DNA of 64,000 nt from contig NZ_JAEMHL010000002.1 of assembly GCF_016458305.1 (NCBI RefSeq), positions 620,001 to 684,000 on the forward strand. Reading direction: 5' to 3'. Below the pieces are notes generated by a model. The model worked only from the letters and a program-made list of their open reading frames with translations, ran no database searches and had not been told where the DNA came from. The translations under genes were made by a program, and so were the position numbers. Shown here in pieces: positions 34,143-41,842 of the stretch. This DNA comes from Geomonas anaerohicana. GTDB taxonomy: Bacteria; Desulfobacterota; Desulfuromonadia; Geobacterales; Geobacteraceae. Positions within the stretch are counted from its first letter, which is position 1. Each line of letters begins with the position of its first letter.

Positions 34143-34349
34143 ATGCTGGTTCAAGTGAACTGGACAAACAAGAGGTATGACTACGTAAAGGACTACATGC
34201 TGGACAGCCTGATCGAGTCCGGCGTCGTCGCCAGGTTTCTGCGCTCTTCCGGGTGGGTAACGGTGGGGGTCGACCCGATCCGGTCGGTGAAAAACAAGGC
34301 GGGGTATCGCGGCCCCGAACGAAGGCACATGGGGGGAGCCGCGGCGTAA
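34143..34349 (+). CDS. Small conserved-looking hypothetical protein
   Basis: This 68-residue protein (MLVQVNWTNKRYDYVKDYML) has no recognised domain. GAGGGGG precedes the ATG. The sequence looks like a short helix-strand unit, and the basic YRGPERRHMGG tail is notable because similar GPERR tails occur in small Geobacter regulatory proteins. It lies in the flagellin neighbourhood on the same strand and is followed by a terminator. Confidence 0.55.
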   Translation: MLVQVNWTNKRYDYVKDYMLDSLIESGVVARFLRSSGWVTVGVDPIRSVKNKAGYRGPERRHMGGAAA

Positions 34350-34444
34350 CGGCAAGTGTCGGATACCTTGACACGACCCGTAAGCCGTGTCGAGATACTT
34401 GACAACAGTGGGAAGTGAATCGAACATTCCACATTTAGGTGCAA

Positions 34445-34483
34445 ACAAAAGGCGATGCCTGGAAGGCGTCGCCTTTTGTTTTT
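34445..34483. terminator. Terminator after the 68-aa gene
   Basis: ACAAAAGGCGA and TCGCCTTTTGT extend through a G-T pair into GCC/GGC around loop TGGAA, followed by Ts. The left flank is A-rich, so it can act in both directions. Confidence 0.8.
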
Positions 34484-34527
34484 GGTGGAGAATTCGCTTA
34501 AGCCTTGGCTGCAAAGTGGCCCTTTCG

Positions 34528-34553
34528 AAGAAAGGGGCGCCTAGCGGCGCCCC
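34528..34553 (-). terminator. Terminator of the first PEP-CTERM gene
   Basis: GGGGCGCC (34534-34541) and GGCGCCCC (34546-34553) form an 8-bp stem with loop TAGC. On the minus strand it is followed by TTTCTTC. It lies 28 bp past the stop of the PEP-CTERM gene. Confidence 0.7.
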
Positions 34554-34580
34554 CGCTGCCTTTCCTGGTCCTGCTGCAAC

Positions 34581-35336
34581 TTATGCGTTCCTGCGGCGTT
34601 TGCCCCAGACGGCGAGCCCCAGGAACCCGGCGCCGAGCAGGATCATGGTACCCGGTTCGGGGACCGGCGGCGTGGTGGTGGTGAGCCCCGCCTCGGTGAA
34701 CGGCGTGGTGTAGGAGTGCGGGCGTTCGCGCAGATCCTGCCCGTAGGCGACCACGAAGGTCCCGTTGTCCAACGGAGCGCCGAAGGTGACGCCGATGGTG
34801 CTTCCGCCGGTGATCAAGGTGTCGTTCAGGGTGTAGACGAAGATGCCGAAGAAGGCCGCGTCGATGTTGTTCACCGCGAGGTCCGCGTCATGCCAGTTGC
34901 CGAAGTTGTTGGACGCGTTGCCGCTCGGCTTGAGGCCGAGCCAGTCGTAAAGATCGTCGCTGGCGGGGCCGAAGGAGCCGGCATAGCCCGTGGTGACGTT
35001 CCAGGTGCCCGAGTAGGCGTTGGCGCCGCCGGCGGCACCCGTCCCGGTCGAGAGGGTGATGGAGGGGGCCTGATACCCGCTATCGGCCCCGGGTACCCCA
35101 ATGATCATCAAAAGCGGGTCGGCGAGCGCGGGCTGACCGTTGCCGTTCTCCTGGATACCCAGATGGGTGTTCGATATCGGTCTGAGTTCAGAGCCGTTGT
35201 AAAGATACCCCCCGGTGCCGGGGGGATTGCCGATGTGCATGACGGAAGGATCCAATGGGTCGGGGACCGAAACAGCGAAAGCTGCGGACGTTCCGAACAT
35301 CGCCACGATGCCGATCAGAACAAGCAGTTTTTTCAT
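34581..35336 (-). CDS. PEP-CTERM sorting domain protein 1
   Basis: The 251-residue protein has a signal peptide (KKLLVLIGIVAMFGTSAAFA) and a C-terminal sorting signal: VPEPGTMILLGAGFLGLA followed by VWGKRRRNA. That is the PEP motif, a membrane segment and a basic end, recognised by an exosortase, which should cut after export. The middle is rich in Gly, Asn, Ser and Thr, with no domain recognised. ATG 35336 follows GGAGGG. A sigma-54 promoter lies 50-65 bp upstream. The exosortase for it is at 55804-56634. Confidence 0.92.
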   Translation of the reverse strand: MKKLLVLIGIVAMFGTSAAFAVSVPDPLDPSVMHIGNPPGTGGYLYNGSELRPISNTHLGIQENGNGQPALADPLLMIIGVPGADSGYQAPSITLSTGTGAAGGANAYSGTWNVTTGYAGSFGPASDDLYDWLGLKPSGNASNNFGNWHDADLAVNNIDAAFFGIFVYTLNDTLITGGSTIGVTFGAPLDNGTFVVAYGQDLRERPHSYTTPFTEAGLTTTTPPVPEPGTMILLGAGFLGLAVWGKRRRNA

Positions 35337-35385
35337 GACACCCTCCTTTTCCTTTTTATGAAGCTTGGCCACGTGTCCACGTCGC

Positions 35386-35401
35386 AGCAAATTGCGGGCC
35401 A
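35386..35401 (-). promoter_or_regulatory. Sigma-54 promoter of PEP-CTERM gene 1
   Basis: On the minus strand TGGCCC-GCAAT-TTGCT matches the sigma-54 consensus TGGCAC-N5-TTGCW with one mismatch and exact spacing. It is 50 bp before the start codon, leaving room for a leader of about 40 nt. The other PEP-CTERM gene has the same type of promoter. Confidence 0.82.
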
Positions 35402-35563
35402 TCACCTAACTCGCCGTTATCACAGTATGTGCGCTGGATTGCGCCGGCAAGGTGTAAAGGTGACCGACAGCGTGTCACGGTCCGGCCAGCAAAAAGATTG
35501 TTAAACCGGCCACTTGACGCAGGGGGTACCGGTCGGGGGTGTAATGGATTCCGACAGAGAGCC

Positions 35564-36277
35564 TTACCAGAGATGCCAGTTGCCGGTGCAAAGGATGTAG
35601 CAGGCGAGGGCGAGGTTGGTGGTGGCGTGTGCCAGGACGCACAGGGTGATGCTGCGGGTCTTGTAGCAGACGAGGTTGTAGACGGCGCCGGCCAGGATGC
35701 CGGACAGGACCTGGTGGTGCTCCAGGCCGAACAGCAAGGTGGTGATCAGAAAGGAGGAGAGGGTGAAATCGCCCACGCGCACCGAGCTGAACTGCACACG
35801 CACCAGGTAGCGCAGCAGGAACGAGCGCCAGAAAAGCTCCTCCATGACCGGGACGACCAGCACGGCCCCGGCCACGCGCAGGCCGGTCATCACGACACGC
35901 ACCCAACCCTCCGGGAGAAGGCCCGGCGCAAAGGGAGGGGGAGGCGGGGCCATTGGCATGGTCCAGGTGATGAAGATCCAGGCGATGAAGGTGGCCACCC
36001 CGACGGCAATGACCGCGGCGCCGCTTTTTACGTTGCGCAGATCGTCCAGGCATAGTTCACGGTACGTGTGCCGGCAGGCGACGAGGAGCGCCGCCACGGA
36101 CAGGATCTTGACCGGGTATAGGTAAAGATGGGCCGCGGCGGGAAGGTGCACTACCCCCGCCTTTTGTGCCATGCCGAGCGCCTCCTGGACGGCGATGAAC
36201 CCCATGTACAGCGCAAAGGGGAGGACGCGGCAGAGCGCCTCTCCGTGAAGCCGTGTCCGGAATGGGGAATGGGGCAT
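35564..36277 (-). CDS. CPBP-family intramembrane protease (PEP-CTERM/exosortase-associated type)
   Basis: The 237-residue protein has about six to seven membrane segments and the CPBP catalytic motifs: EELFWRSF (EExxxR), FGLEHHQ (FxxxH) and HATTN (HxxxN). The family includes Rce1 and bacteriocin-immunity proteases. A subgroup is repeatedly found in exosortase and polysaccharide loci as 'CAAX prenyl protease-related'. Its position next to a PEP-CTERM substrate and upstream of the exosortase operon supports that assignment. It might process PEP-CTERM proteins or remove the cleaved tail; that role is inferred. Confidence 0.82.
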   Translation of the reverse strand: MPHSPFRTRLHGEALCRVLPFALYMGFIAVQEALGMAQKAGVVHLPAAAHLYLYPVKILSVAALLVACRHTYRELCLDDLRNVKSGAAVIAVGVATFIAWIFITWTMPMAPPPPPFAPGLLPEGWVRVVMTGLRVAGAVLVVPVMEELFWRSFLLRYLVRVQFSSVRVGDFTLSSFLITTLLFGLEHHQVLSGILAGAVYNLVCYKTRSITLCVLAHATTNLALACYILCTGNWHLW

Positions 36278-36608
36278 GATTCTCCCTCAGAGCGTGGTGT
36301 CGGCAAAAGCGCGGGAGTAATTGTAGCAGGAACAGGATGAATTTAAAGTGCAGAATAAGCAGTGATTCACTATTTATAGGTAATAAGAATTTACCAATAC
36401 TGTCTGTTTGAATCCTGCACTATATGTGATAGATAACGCCATGACACGGCCGCTCTCATTGGTGTAATTAAATAGTTATTTAGTTAACTTGATCTTAGCA
36501 AGCTGCGTTGTAGAATTAGCACCATCCATTCAGTGAATTTTTCTGAGACAACGGCCCTTGTCCCCGAGAGTGCACCCTTAGGCACAGGTTCTATCACCGC
36601 GAGAGGCA
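36278..36608. other. A+T-rich intergenic region between divergent genes
   Basis: About 330 bp, much richer in A+T than its surroundings, especially 36335-36530 with stretches such as AATTAAATAGTTATTTAGTTAA. It must hold promoters for the CPBP gene (minus) and the acyltransferase block (plus). No sigma-54 site with correct spacing was found. A sequence near 36297 has a TGG and a GC one base too far apart. Confidence 0.45.
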
Positions 36609-37694
36609 ATGAGCGAGCTGTCCGTCACCGTCATCGACACGCCGGAGCAACTGCAGGGGCTGGCGCCTCAGTGGAACGAACTGCTGGCCGCGTCTGCGGC
36701 CGACGGCGTGTTCCTGACCTGGGAGTGGATGTCGGCCTGGCTTGGCTGCTGCCTCAAAGAGGGGCGCGAGCTCTTCGTCCTCTTCTTCTCGCAGCGGGAG
36801 CGCCCCGCCGGCATCGCCCCTTTTTACCGGGAACGTCGCAAGGGGGCGTTCGGGGTGCGCACCATCCGCTTTCTCGGGGCGCCGGAGGGGGGGAGCGACT
36901 ACCTCGACGTGATCTGCCGCAGGGGATGCGAGGAGCAGGTGGCCGGGGCGCTGTACCGGTTCCTCTTGGAAGAGGGGAGGGGGGAGTGGGACCTCCTTCA
37001 TCTGCAGGATATCCCCGCTGACTCCGTCTTCCTGCTCCGCTTCCTGGAACGGGTGGACGAGGCGGGACGGTACCTGGAGCTTGCCCCCGGCGCCTACTGT
37101 CCGGCGCTGGAGTTGGAGGAGAGCCGGGAGGACGGGTGGCCGCGGCGGGCTTCCGCCGGCTGTAAAAAGAAATACGAAAAGGAACTCGCCCTCTTGCAGC
37201 GGGAGGGGGAGGTGGTTCACCTGGCGGAGGAAGAGGCCGGTGCGGCGTCGCTTGAGCGCTTCTTCCGCCTCTACCGTGCCGTCAGCGGCAGGCCGGGCAC
37301 GAGGCTTATCTCCCTGCTCCAGGGATACCTGGAGCGCCGTGGTCCCCGGGAGGGGGTGAGGATCGACACCCTGGCCGTGCAGGGAAAGGAGATCGCCTCC
37401 CTGCTTCATTTCCGGTATCGGGACTCCCTGTTCCTGTACCTGGTGGCGGTGGACAAGACGTTCAACCCCAAGGTCAGCATCGGACACCTCCTTCTGGGCA
37501 AGTGCATCCTGGACGCGGGGCAAAAGGGGTACCGCCGCTACGATTTTTTAAAAGGAGGCGAGCCGTACAAGTTCCACTGGGCCGCAGGCGGGCGGCGCAG
37601 CCTGCAGGTCAGGTTGTGGCGCAAGACCCCCCTGGGCCTGGCCGCGGGCTTGGCAAGGATGGCCCGCCAGGCGGGAAAGCTGCTCCTCAGGTAG
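36609..37694 (+). CDS. GNAT/FemAB-like acyltransferase (CelD/BcsL family)
   Basis: The 361-residue protein has the double-GNAT layout of the Acetyltransf_6 family. The N-terminal half ends near RYLELAPGAYCPALEL, a Lys/Arg patch (ASAGCKKKYEKEL) follows, and the C-terminal domain includes LLHFRYRDSLFLYLVAVDK and YDFLKGGEPYKFHWA. Such proteins transfer acyl or aminoacyl groups to polymer sugars. It begins behind GAGAGG and opens a four-gene block: acyltransferase, 173-aa protein, acyltransferase, deacetylase. Confidence 0.82.
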   Translation: MSELSVTVIDTPEQLQGLAPQWNELLAASAADGVFLTWEWMSAWLGCCLKEGRELFVLFFSQRERPAGIAPFYRERRKGAFGVRTIRFLGAPEGGSDYLDVICRRGCEEQVAGALYRFLLEEGRGEWDLLHLQDIPADSVFLLRFLERVDEAGRYLELAPGAYCPALELEESREDGWPRRASAGCKKKYEKELALLQREGEVVHLAEEEAGAASLERFFRLYRAVSGRPGTRLISLLQGYLERRGPREGVRIDTLAVQGKEIASLLHFRYRDSLFLYLVAVDKTFNPKVSIGHLLLGKCILDAGQKGYRRYDFLKGGEPYKFHWAAGGRRSLQVRLWRKTPLGLAAGLARMARQAGKLLLR

Positions 37695-37716
37695 GGAGCG
37701 TGGAAGGAGGCGTGTC

Positions 37717-38238
37717 ATGCAAGGGGACGACAGGTGCCAGCTGCAGGTGGTGTACCACTCGGGCGGTCCCCTCACCCTTTCCGACCGGGTGAGGACCTTC
37801 CTGCTGCGTCTGAACAGCGCGCTTAAAAGGCGCCTGGTGCACCACTTCAGCGCGATGGAAGAGGCGAGCGCGGCAGGGGCGAGCGCCATAAACCGGGCCG
37901 CAAACCGCCTCCTTTCCCCCCCCGGCGCCTGCTACCAGCCCGGGGATGAGGTCGAAGTGCTCACCATGGAGGAGATCCGGCGCACCCTGGACGGCAACGG
38001 CTGCTGCGGCAGGCTGCAGTTCATGCCGGGGATGGCGCGCTACGCCGGGAAGCGGTGCACCGTCTTGAAGCCGGTGCGGACCATGTTCGACGAGCGCGCC
38101 TGGAAGATGGTCCGGGTGAAGGATACGGTGGTGTTGCGGGACGTGATCTGCGACGGCGTCGAGCTCTATGACAAGGAGGGGTGCGACCGCTGCTGTTACT
38201 ACTTCTGGAAGACCGACTGGCTGCGCAGGGTACGCTGA
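37717..38238 (+). CDS. Hypothetical protein with C-terminal SH3-like, Cys-rich domain
   Basis: This 173-residue protein has an N-terminal helical part and a C-terminal domain: GDEVEVLTMEEIRRTLDGNG, then QFMPGMARYAGKRCTVLK, CDGVELYDKEGCDRCCYYFW and WLRRV. The pattern 'GD-V-V---EEI--TLD-nG---L-FMPeM--y-Gkr--V' recalls uncharacterised proteins seen next to surface-polysaccharide and capsule genes in other bacteria. The late Cys cluster (GCDRCC) could bind metal. It stops 2 nt before the next acyltransferase begins, so the two are coupled. The function is unknown. Confidence 0.7.
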   Translation: MQGDDRCQLQVVYHSGGPLTLSDRVRTFLLRLNSALKRRLVHHFSAMEEASAAGASAINRAANRLLSPPGACYQPGDEVEVLTMEEIRRTLDGNGCCGRLQFMPGMARYAGKRCTVLKPVRTMFDERAWKMVRVKDTVVLRDVICDGVELYDKEGCDRCCYYFWKTDWLRRVR

Positions 38239-38240
38239 CC

Positions 38241-39428
38241 ATGGCCACGGACTCCACCCCGCTCACCGTCACGCTTGCCGGCGGCTGGGAGGCGACCGCC
38301 TACCGGCAGTGGTCCTTCCCGCGGGAACTGCCCCCCCGCTGGAACGACCTGGCGCACGGCTACGGCGACCTCGGTGTCTTCCTCACCTTCGAGAGTTTCT
38401 CCTGCTGGTGGCGCTCCTTCGGCGGCGCCGCGCGCCCCCTGGTGACCGTCCTTGCGAGAGAGGGCGAGGTGAAGGGGATATTCCCCTGTCGCCTGGTGAC
38501 CGACGGCAAGGGGCTTGACAACGGCATCCGGTCCCTCGCCAACAGCGAGACCCACTGTTACGACTTCCTGGTGGCCGGCGAGGAGCGCAGCGCGGCGCTG
38601 TCGGGCTTTCTTTTGGCGGCGGCGCGGCTTTTTCCGGGAGAGACCATCACGATCGACAAGCTCCCCGCGGACGGACCGAACACGGCCCCCTTGCTGGAAC
38701 TGCTCTCGCGCAGAAGCGGCTGTTCCCAGCATGGCTTCCACCCCAGCGCCCCCTTCCTGGAGGTGCCTGCAAGCGAGGCGGAGCTGTTGGCGCGCCTGTC
38801 GGGCAGGGTGCAGAAATCGCTCAAGCAAAGCCGGAAGCGGGCCGCCCGGGAGGGAGGGGTGCACCTGCAGGCGGTGACCGGCGGCGACGCCCTCGACGCC
38901 ACCCTTTCCGAGCTGTTCGAGGCCGAGTACCGCAGCTGGAAGGGGGAGGCGGGGACGGCGATCAAGTGCCGGGCCGACGCGGAGAGCTACTACCGTGCCC
39001 TGGCCCGGTGGGCCGGGGAGAGCGGGGCGCTGGTCTTGTTCCTGCTCAGGCTGGAGGAGCGCGTCACCGCGGCCTGCTTCTGCCTGGCCCGGGGCGGCAC
39101 CCTCTTCATCCTGAAAACCGGCTACGACCAGCGGTACCGGCATCTCGCCCCGGGGCTTTTGCTGCTGGCCGAGGTGCTCACCTGGTGCCGGGAGGCGGGG
39201 GGGTACCGGGTCTGCGACCTGCGCGGGGTCTGCGAGCCCTGGAAGATGGAATGGACCGACCGGACCGGGGCGAGCGGGACGGTCAGGATCTTTCCCGCCT
39301 CCTTTTCGGGCACGCTCAGCTACCTGACCCGTTACGGGTGGAAGGAGTTCCTGAAAAAATTACCCCCGGTCCGCTACGGGCTCGACCGGGTCAGGAGTAA
39401 GGGCGCCTGCGCAGCGGACGCGCCCTGA
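38241..39428 (+). CDS. GNAT/FemAB-like acyltransferase (CelD/BcsL family), second copy
   Basis: The 395-residue protein has a layout like the gene at 36609: LGVFLTFESFSCWWRSFGG near the start, SGRVQKSLKQSRKRAAREGG (basic patch) in the middle, and CLARGGTLFILKTGYDQRY with CEPWKMEWTDRTG near the end. The two share fold rather than close identity. It starts 2 nt after the 173-aa gene. It probably adds an acyl or amino-acyl group to the exopolysaccharide; donor and acceptor are unknown. Confidence 0.82.
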   Translation: MATDSTPLTVTLAGGWEATAYRQWSFPRELPPRWNDLAHGYGDLGVFLTFESFSCWWRSFGGAARPLVTVLAREGEVKGIFPCRLVTDGKGLDNGIRSLANSETHCYDFLVAGEERSAALSGFLLAAARLFPGETITIDKLPADGPNTAPLLELLSRRSGCSQHGFHPSAPFLEVPASEAELLARLSGRVQKSLKQSRKRAAREGGVHLQAVTGGDALDATLSELFEAEYRSWKGEAGTAIKCRADAESYYRALARWAGESGALVLFLLRLEERVTAACFCLARGGTLFILKTGYDQRYRHLAPGLLLLAEVLTWCREAGGYRVCDLRGVCEPWKMEWTDRTGASGTVRIFPASFSGTLSYLTRYGWKEFLKKLPPVRYGLDRVRSKGACAADAP

Positions 39429-39476
39429 GGCATTCCTCGTCGCCACAACTGCTGGGCCCCGAAGGGGAGGTGGATC

Positions 39477-40607
39477 ATGGTGCTGGTCATCACCATCGAC
39501 ACGGAAGAGGACAACTGGGGCGGTTACACGGACCGGAGCTACTCGCTGGAGAACCTGAAGTGCATCCACGACCTTCAGGCCCTCTTCGACCGTTACGGCG
39601 TGCGCCCCACCTACCTGATCAACTACCCGGTCGCCACCGACCCGATGGCCATCGAGCTCTTCTCCGACCTGCTGGACCGCGGCAGGTGCGAGGTCGGCAT
39701 GCACTGCCACCCCTGGAACACCCCCCCCTTCGAGGAGTCGCTGTGCTCCTACAACAGCATGCTGTGCAACCTCCCCGAGCAGTTGCAGTTCCGCAAGCTG
39801 GAAACGCTCAGAAACGCCATCTGCGACAACCTGGGCATTGCCCCGGCATCGTTTCGCGCCGGGCGCTGGGCCTTTGGCAGCGCCACCGCGCGCTCGATCC
39901 AAAGGCTCGGCCTCAGGATAGATACCTCGGTCACCTCCTACACCAGCTGGGCCGACTCCAACGGCGTCGACTACAGCAGGGTCCCCCCCCACCCCTACCG
40001 CTTCTCCTCCCGTGACATCTTTCTCAGCGACGACAGCGGCGAGCTCCTGCAGTTCCCGGCCTCGGTCGGTTTCCTGCAGCACGACTTCGAGATCTGCCGC
40101 CGCGCGCACGAACTGCTGAAGCAACCGCCGCTCAGGAAGATGCGGCTGTGCGGCATCCTGGACCGGTTGAGGCTGTTGAACAAGGTGGCGCTCTCCCCCG
40201 AGACCGCGACCGGAACGATGATGGTCAAGCTGGCCGAGCGCTTCCGGGCCCTGCGCATCGGTTACCTGAACCTGTTCTTCCACTCGAACACGCTGGTCAA
40301 GGGGCTCTCCCCCTTCAACAAGCGCGACGGCGATACCGAGCGTTTCTTCCACAGCCTCGAGCAGTTTCTTTGCTATGCCCGGGATACCGGGATCGAGTGC
40401 TGCACCCTGAAGGAGGTGCGCTTGGGGGACTTCTGCCCTTGCGGCCGGGAGCAGCAGGAGTGCCGGGGCGCCTCGCGGCTCCTTCTGAACGGGACCAGGT
40501 CCGGCATCTTCGACGCCGACAGCGCCGCTGTCCGTGCGGCGCGGGGAGCGGGCGCCGGGGAAGGGTCCCCGGCGCCCTGGGACCTGCCGCGCCGCGGCGG
40601 GAGGTAA
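39477..40607 (+). CDS. Polysaccharide deacetylase family protein
   Basis: The 376-residue protein begins VLVITIDTEEDNWGG, with the metal-binding Asp-Thr-Glu-Glu-Asp of carbohydrate esterase family 4-like enzymes. CEVGMHCHPWNTPPF holds the His-x-His pair and ASFRAGRWAFG the Arg motif. It should remove N-acetyl groups from a polymer or its precursor in the cytoplasm, as no signal peptide is seen. AGGTGG precedes the ATG. It ends the acyltransferase block; the last 50 residues are rich in Ala, Gly and Arg. Confidence 0.8.
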   Translation: MVLVITIDTEEDNWGGYTDRSYSLENLKCIHDLQALFDRYGVRPTYLINYPVATDPMAIELFSDLLDRGRCEVGMHCHPWNTPPFEESLCSYNSMLCNLPEQLQFRKLETLRNAICDNLGIAPASFRAGRWAFGSATARSIQRLGLRIDTSVTSYTSWADSNGVDYSRVPPHPYRFSSRDIFLSDDSGELLQFPASVGFLQHDFEICRRAHELLKQPPLRKMRLCGILDRLRLLNKVALSPETATGTMMVKLAERFRALRIGYLNLFFHSNTLVKGLSPFNKRDGDTERFFHSLEQFLCYARDTGIECCTLKEVRLGDFCPCGREQQECRGASRLLLNGTRSGIFDADSAAVRAARGAGAGEGSPAPWDLPRRGGR

Positions 40608-40644
40608 GGGGGATCCCCCTCCGCGGCCGTCTCGCCCGGGTGCA

Positions 40645-41403
40645 TCAGGCGTTTTTGCGCCGCTTGCCGTAGACGGCCAGGCCGAGGAAGCCGCACCCCA
40701 GCAGGAGCATGGTCCCCGGCTCCGGAACCGGCGCCACCGACTCAACCATGAGCACCATGTCGTTGTAGTCCCCGTCGCCGCCGCCATAGGTGTCCTCGAA
40801 GCCGAGCACGTACTCGTTGGGGAGCCAGGGCGTATAGGCCGGGCTGCCGGGGAGGCTCACGGCCCCCCCTTGGCTCGCGTAGGCCACCATGTGGTCGAAC
40901 CCGTCGGCGTTGCGGGCGGTGTCGCTGTAGAAGATGTTGGCGCCGTTGTCGAAATAAAAGCCGAATACGTTGGAGTCGAAGCGGTGATCGGTGAAGGTTT
41001 TGCGCGCGTAGTCGGCCACGGTCAGGGTGAGGTCCCGGTCGAAGCTGAAGGAGACCCTGGTCCCCGCGCCGGCCCTGCCGCTGAAGAGCTCGGCCCTGTT
41101 GTTGACGTTGCTTGCGTCGTAGATCCCGAAGCTGTTCACGTGGGCGTTGCCGGCGATCTCGAGGATCATGGTCGCCGATGACGTGCCGCACCCCCCGGTG
41201 GTCCACAGGGCGTCGTGCCGGTCCGGCATGTAGTCGGAGAAGGCGTTGACGCGGCTTACGCCTCCTGTGGTGATGCCGTCGAGGATCTGCTGCATGTTGA
41301 ATTCCGAGCCGTCTCCCCCCCCTGAGGGATTGATGGCCGTCGCTGTTGCGCTGTTTGCTGCCAAACAGAGCACGGCGGCGAGTGTTGCTGCTATCCGTTT
41401 CAT
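40645..41403 (-). CDS. PEP-CTERM sorting domain protein 2 (DUF4114-like)
   Basis: The 252-residue protein has a signal peptide (MKRIAATLAAVLCLAANSATA). The segment EYVLGFEDTYGGGDGDYNDM is typical of DUF4114, an acidic, probably calcium-binding motif. The C-terminal sorting signal is VPEPGTMLLLGCGFLGLA then VYGKRRKNA, nearly identical to that of protein 1. GGAGGACAAC precedes the ATG. A sigma-54 promoter lies 43-58 bp upstream. It should be exported and processed by the exosortase at 55804-56634. Confidence 0.93.
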   Translation of the reverse strand: MKRIAATLAAVLCLAANSATATAINPSGGGDGSEFNMQQILDGITTGGVSRVNAFSDYMPDRHDALWTTGGCGTSSATMILEIAGNAHVNSFGIYDASNVNNRAELFSGRAGAGTRVSFSFDRDLTLTVADYARKTFTDHRFDSNVFGFYFDNGANIFYSDTARNADGFDHMVAYASQGGAVSLPGSPAYTPWLPNEYVLGFEDTYGGGDGDYNDMVLMVESVAPVPEPGTMLLLGCGFLGLAVYGKRRKNA

Positions 41404-41445
41404 TGTTGTCCTCCTTTGCGTGGGTTAATGTGCGAACACCAATAA

Positions 41446-41461
41446 AGCAACGGGCGTGCCA
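41446..41461 (-). promoter_or_regulatory. Sigma-54 promoter of PEP-CTERM gene 2
   Basis: On the minus strand TGGCACGCCCGTTGCT is a perfect sigma-54 match (TGGCACG-N4-TTGCW), 43 bp before the start codon. A short hairpin (GGCGCA with TGCGCC) lies just upstream and might be part of an activator site. Confidence 0.9.
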
Positions 41462-41842
41462 TGCGGCGCACCCTGCTGAAACTGCGCCGTTTGCCACCGG
41501 GCCGGGGAAGCGGCGCCGAGGCGGATGTAAAGATTCCCGACAGATAGTGGGGAGGGGGAGGTCTGTCCGTAATATTGAGATAAATTAATGTTAAAAAATT
41601 TATCGATGCGGGTGCCGGAAGGAGGCGCCTGACGGTGTAACCCTCTGGTTGTGCATTTCTTAGTCTGTATTAAAAAGTACGGTGATTGAACAGGTTTGCT
41701 CATATCTGCGCCCCCTTGTCACTCAGGTCGTCAAATATTTTGCTTGCGTTTTTGCCATTAAGTGTTGAATTTTCCGACATAGATTTTAATGTTTTTCGGC
41801 TCACTGTTTGGCAACACCTGCTGCCTTAGTGGAGGTCCCGCT
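41462..41842. other. Intergenic region upstream of the exopolysaccharide operon
   Basis: About 380 bp, A+T rich from 41580 on. It must hold the promoter of the 22-kb operon. No sigma-54 site of correct spacing is present on the plus strand; TTGGCAACACCTGCTG at 41807-41822 is one base too long and too near the start. TTGAAT near 41764 may be a -35, but the -10 is unclear. Confidence 0.4.

Noticed and set aside
36278-36608. Sigma-54 promoter for the acyltransferase block
   Set aside because: TGGTGTCGGCAAAAGC at 36297 has the wrong spacing (one base too long) and lies over 290 bp from the gene.
36609-40607. The acyltransferase/deacetylase block as a mobile insertion
   Set aside because: Its G+C matches the core genome, and no transposase, integrase or terminal repeats flank it.
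41404-41520. A possible GEMM-type cyclic-dinucleotide riboswitch before PEP-CTERM gene 2 (GGCAAAC followed by a hairpin)
   Set aside because: The second conserved GEMM segment (GACGCAAAGCC) is missing at the right place. The GGCAAAC part lies upstream of the sigma-54 promoter, so it would not be transcribed from it.
41807-41822. Sigma-54-like sequence TTGGCAACACCTGCTG before the TPR lipoprotein gene
   Set aside because: The GG-to-GC distance is one base too long, and a start from it would fall on the ribosome site.
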